From Mycolicibacterium helvum (lineage in GTDB: Bacteria; Actinomycetota; Actinomycetes; Mycobacteriales; Mycobacteriaceae): 64,000 nt of DNA. The notes below the pieces were generated by a model that searched no databases, had not been told where the DNA came from, and saw only the letters and a list, made by a program, of their open reading frames with translations. The stretch lies in the NCBI RefSeq assembly GCF_010731895.1, contig NZ_AP022596.1:5270001-5334000 (forward strand), read 5' to 3'. A program made the position numbers and the translations under genes. Positions 62,451 to 64,000 of the stretch are shown piece by piece. Each line of letters begins with the position of its first letter. Position 1 is the stretch's first letter.

Positions 62451-64000
62451 GTGAGCAGTGAATCGAAGACCTCTGTGGATGTCGTTGTGGTCGGGGCCGG
62501 GTTCGCTGGCCTGTATGCCCTGCACAAGTTCCGCTCGCAGGGACTGTCCGTCCGGGTGTTCGAGGGGGCACCTGACGTGGGCGGCACCTGGTACTACAAC
62601 CGCTACCCGGGCGCCCGGTGTGACGTCGAGAGTGTGGACTACTGCTACTCGTTTTCCGATGAGCTGCAGCAGGAATGGACGTGGACCGAGAAATACGCCA
62701 CCCAGTCAGAGATCCTGGCCTACATCAATTGGGTTGCCGACAAGCTCGATCTGCGGCGCGATATCACCTTCAACACCCGTGTGACGGGCGCCGCGCTCGA
62801 CGAGCAGAGGTTGCGGTGGACCGTGAGCACCGACAGCGACGAGACCGTCGAGGCTCGATTCGTCGTGATGGCGACCGGCCCGCTGTCCGCAGCCATGACC
62901 CCTGACTTTGAAGGTTTGGACACCTTCGGCGGCGAGGTTTACCACACGGCGCACTGGCCGCACGAAGGCGTCGACTTCACCGGTAAACGAGTTGCTGTCA
63001 TCGGCACCGGATCCTCAGGCGTCCAATCCATACCGATCATCGCCGAACAAGCTGAGCACCTGTATGTCTTCCAGCGCACGCCGAACTACAGTGTCCCAGC
63101 GGGCAACCGGCCCTTGACGGCCGACGAAGTCGCCGACACCAAGGCCAACTATGCCGAACGACGGCGGATGTCCTGGCGCAGCGGCGGCGGCTCACCGCAC
63201 GTCGCGCATCCCAAGCTGACGATGGAGGCGACACCCGAGGAACGGCGGGCGGCGTTCGAAAAGCGCTGGGAGCTTGGCGGTGTGCTGTTCTCGAAGACCT
63301 TCACCGACCAGATGGTGTCCCTGGAAGCCAACGAGGAAGCGCGAAAGTTTTACGAAGAGAAGATCCGATCGGTGATCGACGATCCCGAGCTCGCCGAGCT
63401 TCTGATTCCGAATGACCATCCGATCGGCACCAAACGAATCTGCACGGACTCGAACTACTTCCAGACGTTCAACCGGCCCAACGTGACGCTGGTGAGCGTG
63501 AAGAAAACTCCTATCGAGTCGATCGACGCCACGGGCATCGCCACCTCTGAGGCGCACTTCGAGATCGATGCGTTGGTCTTGGCCACCGGATTCGACGCGA
63601 TGACCGGCACGCTTGCGAAGATCGACATTGTCGGCCGTGGTGGCCGGCGATTGGTCGATGATTGGGTCAACGGACCGCGCACGTACCTCGGACTGGGCAC
63701 CGACGGGTTCCCTAATTTGTTCCTGGTGTCCGGTCCGGGAGCTCCGGCGGTCCTGGCGAACATGGTGCTCCATGCCGAGGCCCACGTGAATTGGATCGCC
63801 GACGCCATCGAGTACCTCGATGATTGCGGCTACGACGCCATCGAGCCGACCACCGAGGCGGTCGACAACTGGATCGCCGAATGCGCCCAGCGTGCCGAGG
63901 CGACACTGTTCACAAGAGCCAACTCCTGGTACATGGGTGCGAATGTGCCGGGTAAGCCGCGCCAATTCATGCTTTTCATCGGTGGATTCGGGACCTACCT
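62451..64000 (+). CDS. Baeyer-Villiger monooxygenase, CHMO-type (3' partial)
   Basis: A frame open from the GTG at 62451 to the window edge codes for at least 516 residues; no stop is reached. The start has VVVVGAGFAGLYALHKFRS (FAD motif near residues 10-28), GGTWYYNRYPGARCDVES, the Baeyer-Villiger fingerprint FGGEVYHTAHWP, and a second Rossmann loop VIGTGSSGVQ. There is no N-terminal extension, so it resembles cyclohexanone or steroid monooxygenases rather than the HAPMO-type protein at 50549. The usual length is 540-550, so only the last few dozen residues should be missing. It converts a cyclic or long ketone to a lactone or ester. Confidence 0.9.
   Translation, partial: MSSESKTSVDVVVVGAGFAGLYALHKFRSQGLSVRVFEGAPDVGGTWYYNRYPGARCDVESVDYCYSFSDELQQEWTWTEKYATQSEILAYINWVADKLDLRRDITFNTRVTGAALDEQRLRWTVSTDSDETVEARFVVMATGPLSAAMTPDFEGLDTFGGEVYHTAHWPHEGVDFTGKRVAVIGTGSSGVQSIPIIAEQAEHLYVFQRTPNYSVPAGNRPLTADEVADTKANYAERRRMSWRSGGGSPHVAHPKLTMEATPEERRAAFEKRWELGGVLFSKTFTDQMVSLEANEEARKFYEEKIRSVIDDPELAELLIPNDHPIGTKRICTDSNYFQTFNRPNVTLVSVKKTPIESIDATGIATSEAHFEIDALVLATGFDAMTGTLAKIDIVGRGGRRLVDDWVNGPRTYLGLGTDGFPNLFLVSGPGAPAVLANMVLHAEAHVNWIADAIEYLDDCGYDAIEPTTEAVDNWIAECAQRAEATLFTRANSWYMGANVPGKPRQFMLFIGGFGTY

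Noticed and set aside
1..64000. tRNA, rRNA, CRISPR arrays and replication origins
   Set aside because: No cloverleaf-like sequences, spaced direct repeats or origin-type repeats were noticed on reading the window; a dedicated scan was not possible.

Overview
The window looks like a chromosomal segment of a high-GC mycolic-acid actinobacterium, most likely a fast-growing environmental Mycobacterium/Mycolicibacterium. The evidence is the mceD-mceE-mceF operon end, the steroid-type enzymes (KstD-like, KshA, KshB-like, HsaA-like, HsaC-like), paired FadE acyl-CoA dehydrogenases, an F420-type LLM oxidoreductase, and tightly overlapping genes with frequent GTG starts. No rRNA, tRNA, CRISPR array or intact insertion sequence was seen.

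Layout. 1-4296 (+): the 3' end of an mce operon (mceD partial, mceE lipoprotein, mceF) plus a small secreted protein, converging on a KstD-like flavoprotein (4283-5842, -). 5921-17544: a sugar locus. Nine closely packed minus-strand genes run from 15799 to 5921: GatZ-like, AgaS-like SIS protein, BadF-type kinase, EamA transporter, GH4 glycosidase, lipoprotein binding protein, two permeases and an ATPase. A divergent DeoR/AgaR-type regulator follows, with a 39-bp palindromic operator between it and the operon, then a class II aldolase. Together they suggest import of a galactoside or amino sugar and breakdown through tagatose-type intermediates. 17617-22237: a steroid module (thioesterase, PadR regulator, KstD, KshA and a 94-residue Cys-rich protein).

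22450-36787: a mixed accessory region with DUF2332, GNAT, HAD, malate:quinone oxidoreductase with a divergent LysR regulator, a single-chain twin ABC exporter with one degenerate nucleotide site, two methyltransferases, an LLM oxidoreductase and a DUF1761 protein. It also holds three gene relics (a GNAT C-terminus, an IstB-like C-terminus and an SDR N-terminus), which marks it as a turnover region.

36798-53358: a catabolic block. A TetR regulator with candidate palindromic operators lies beside an uncharacterised 302-residue protein. A minus-strand run from 50447 to 38539 encodes an acyl-CoA ligase, alcohol and aldehyde dehydrogenases, a crotonase, two acyl-CoA dehydrogenases, two SnoaL-like proteins, two SDRs, an esterase and an unknown 358-residue protein. 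A HAPMO-type Baeyer-Villiger monooxygenase and an SDR diverge from the ligase. The enzyme set fits ketone to ester, to alcohol plus acid, to acyl-CoA and beta-oxidation. 53372-64000: a second block with a Dabb-like protein, an Old Yellow Enzyme homologue, an esterase, an IclR regulator with a perfect upstream palindrome, a flavoprotein, HsaC-like, HsaA-like and KshB-like enzymes, and a second Baeyer-Villiger monooxygenase cut by the window edge. This resembles a paralogous ring-opening pathway for a steroid- or terpenoid-like polycycle, without the usual HsaB and HsaD partners in view. Substrates for both blocks are inferred, not shown.
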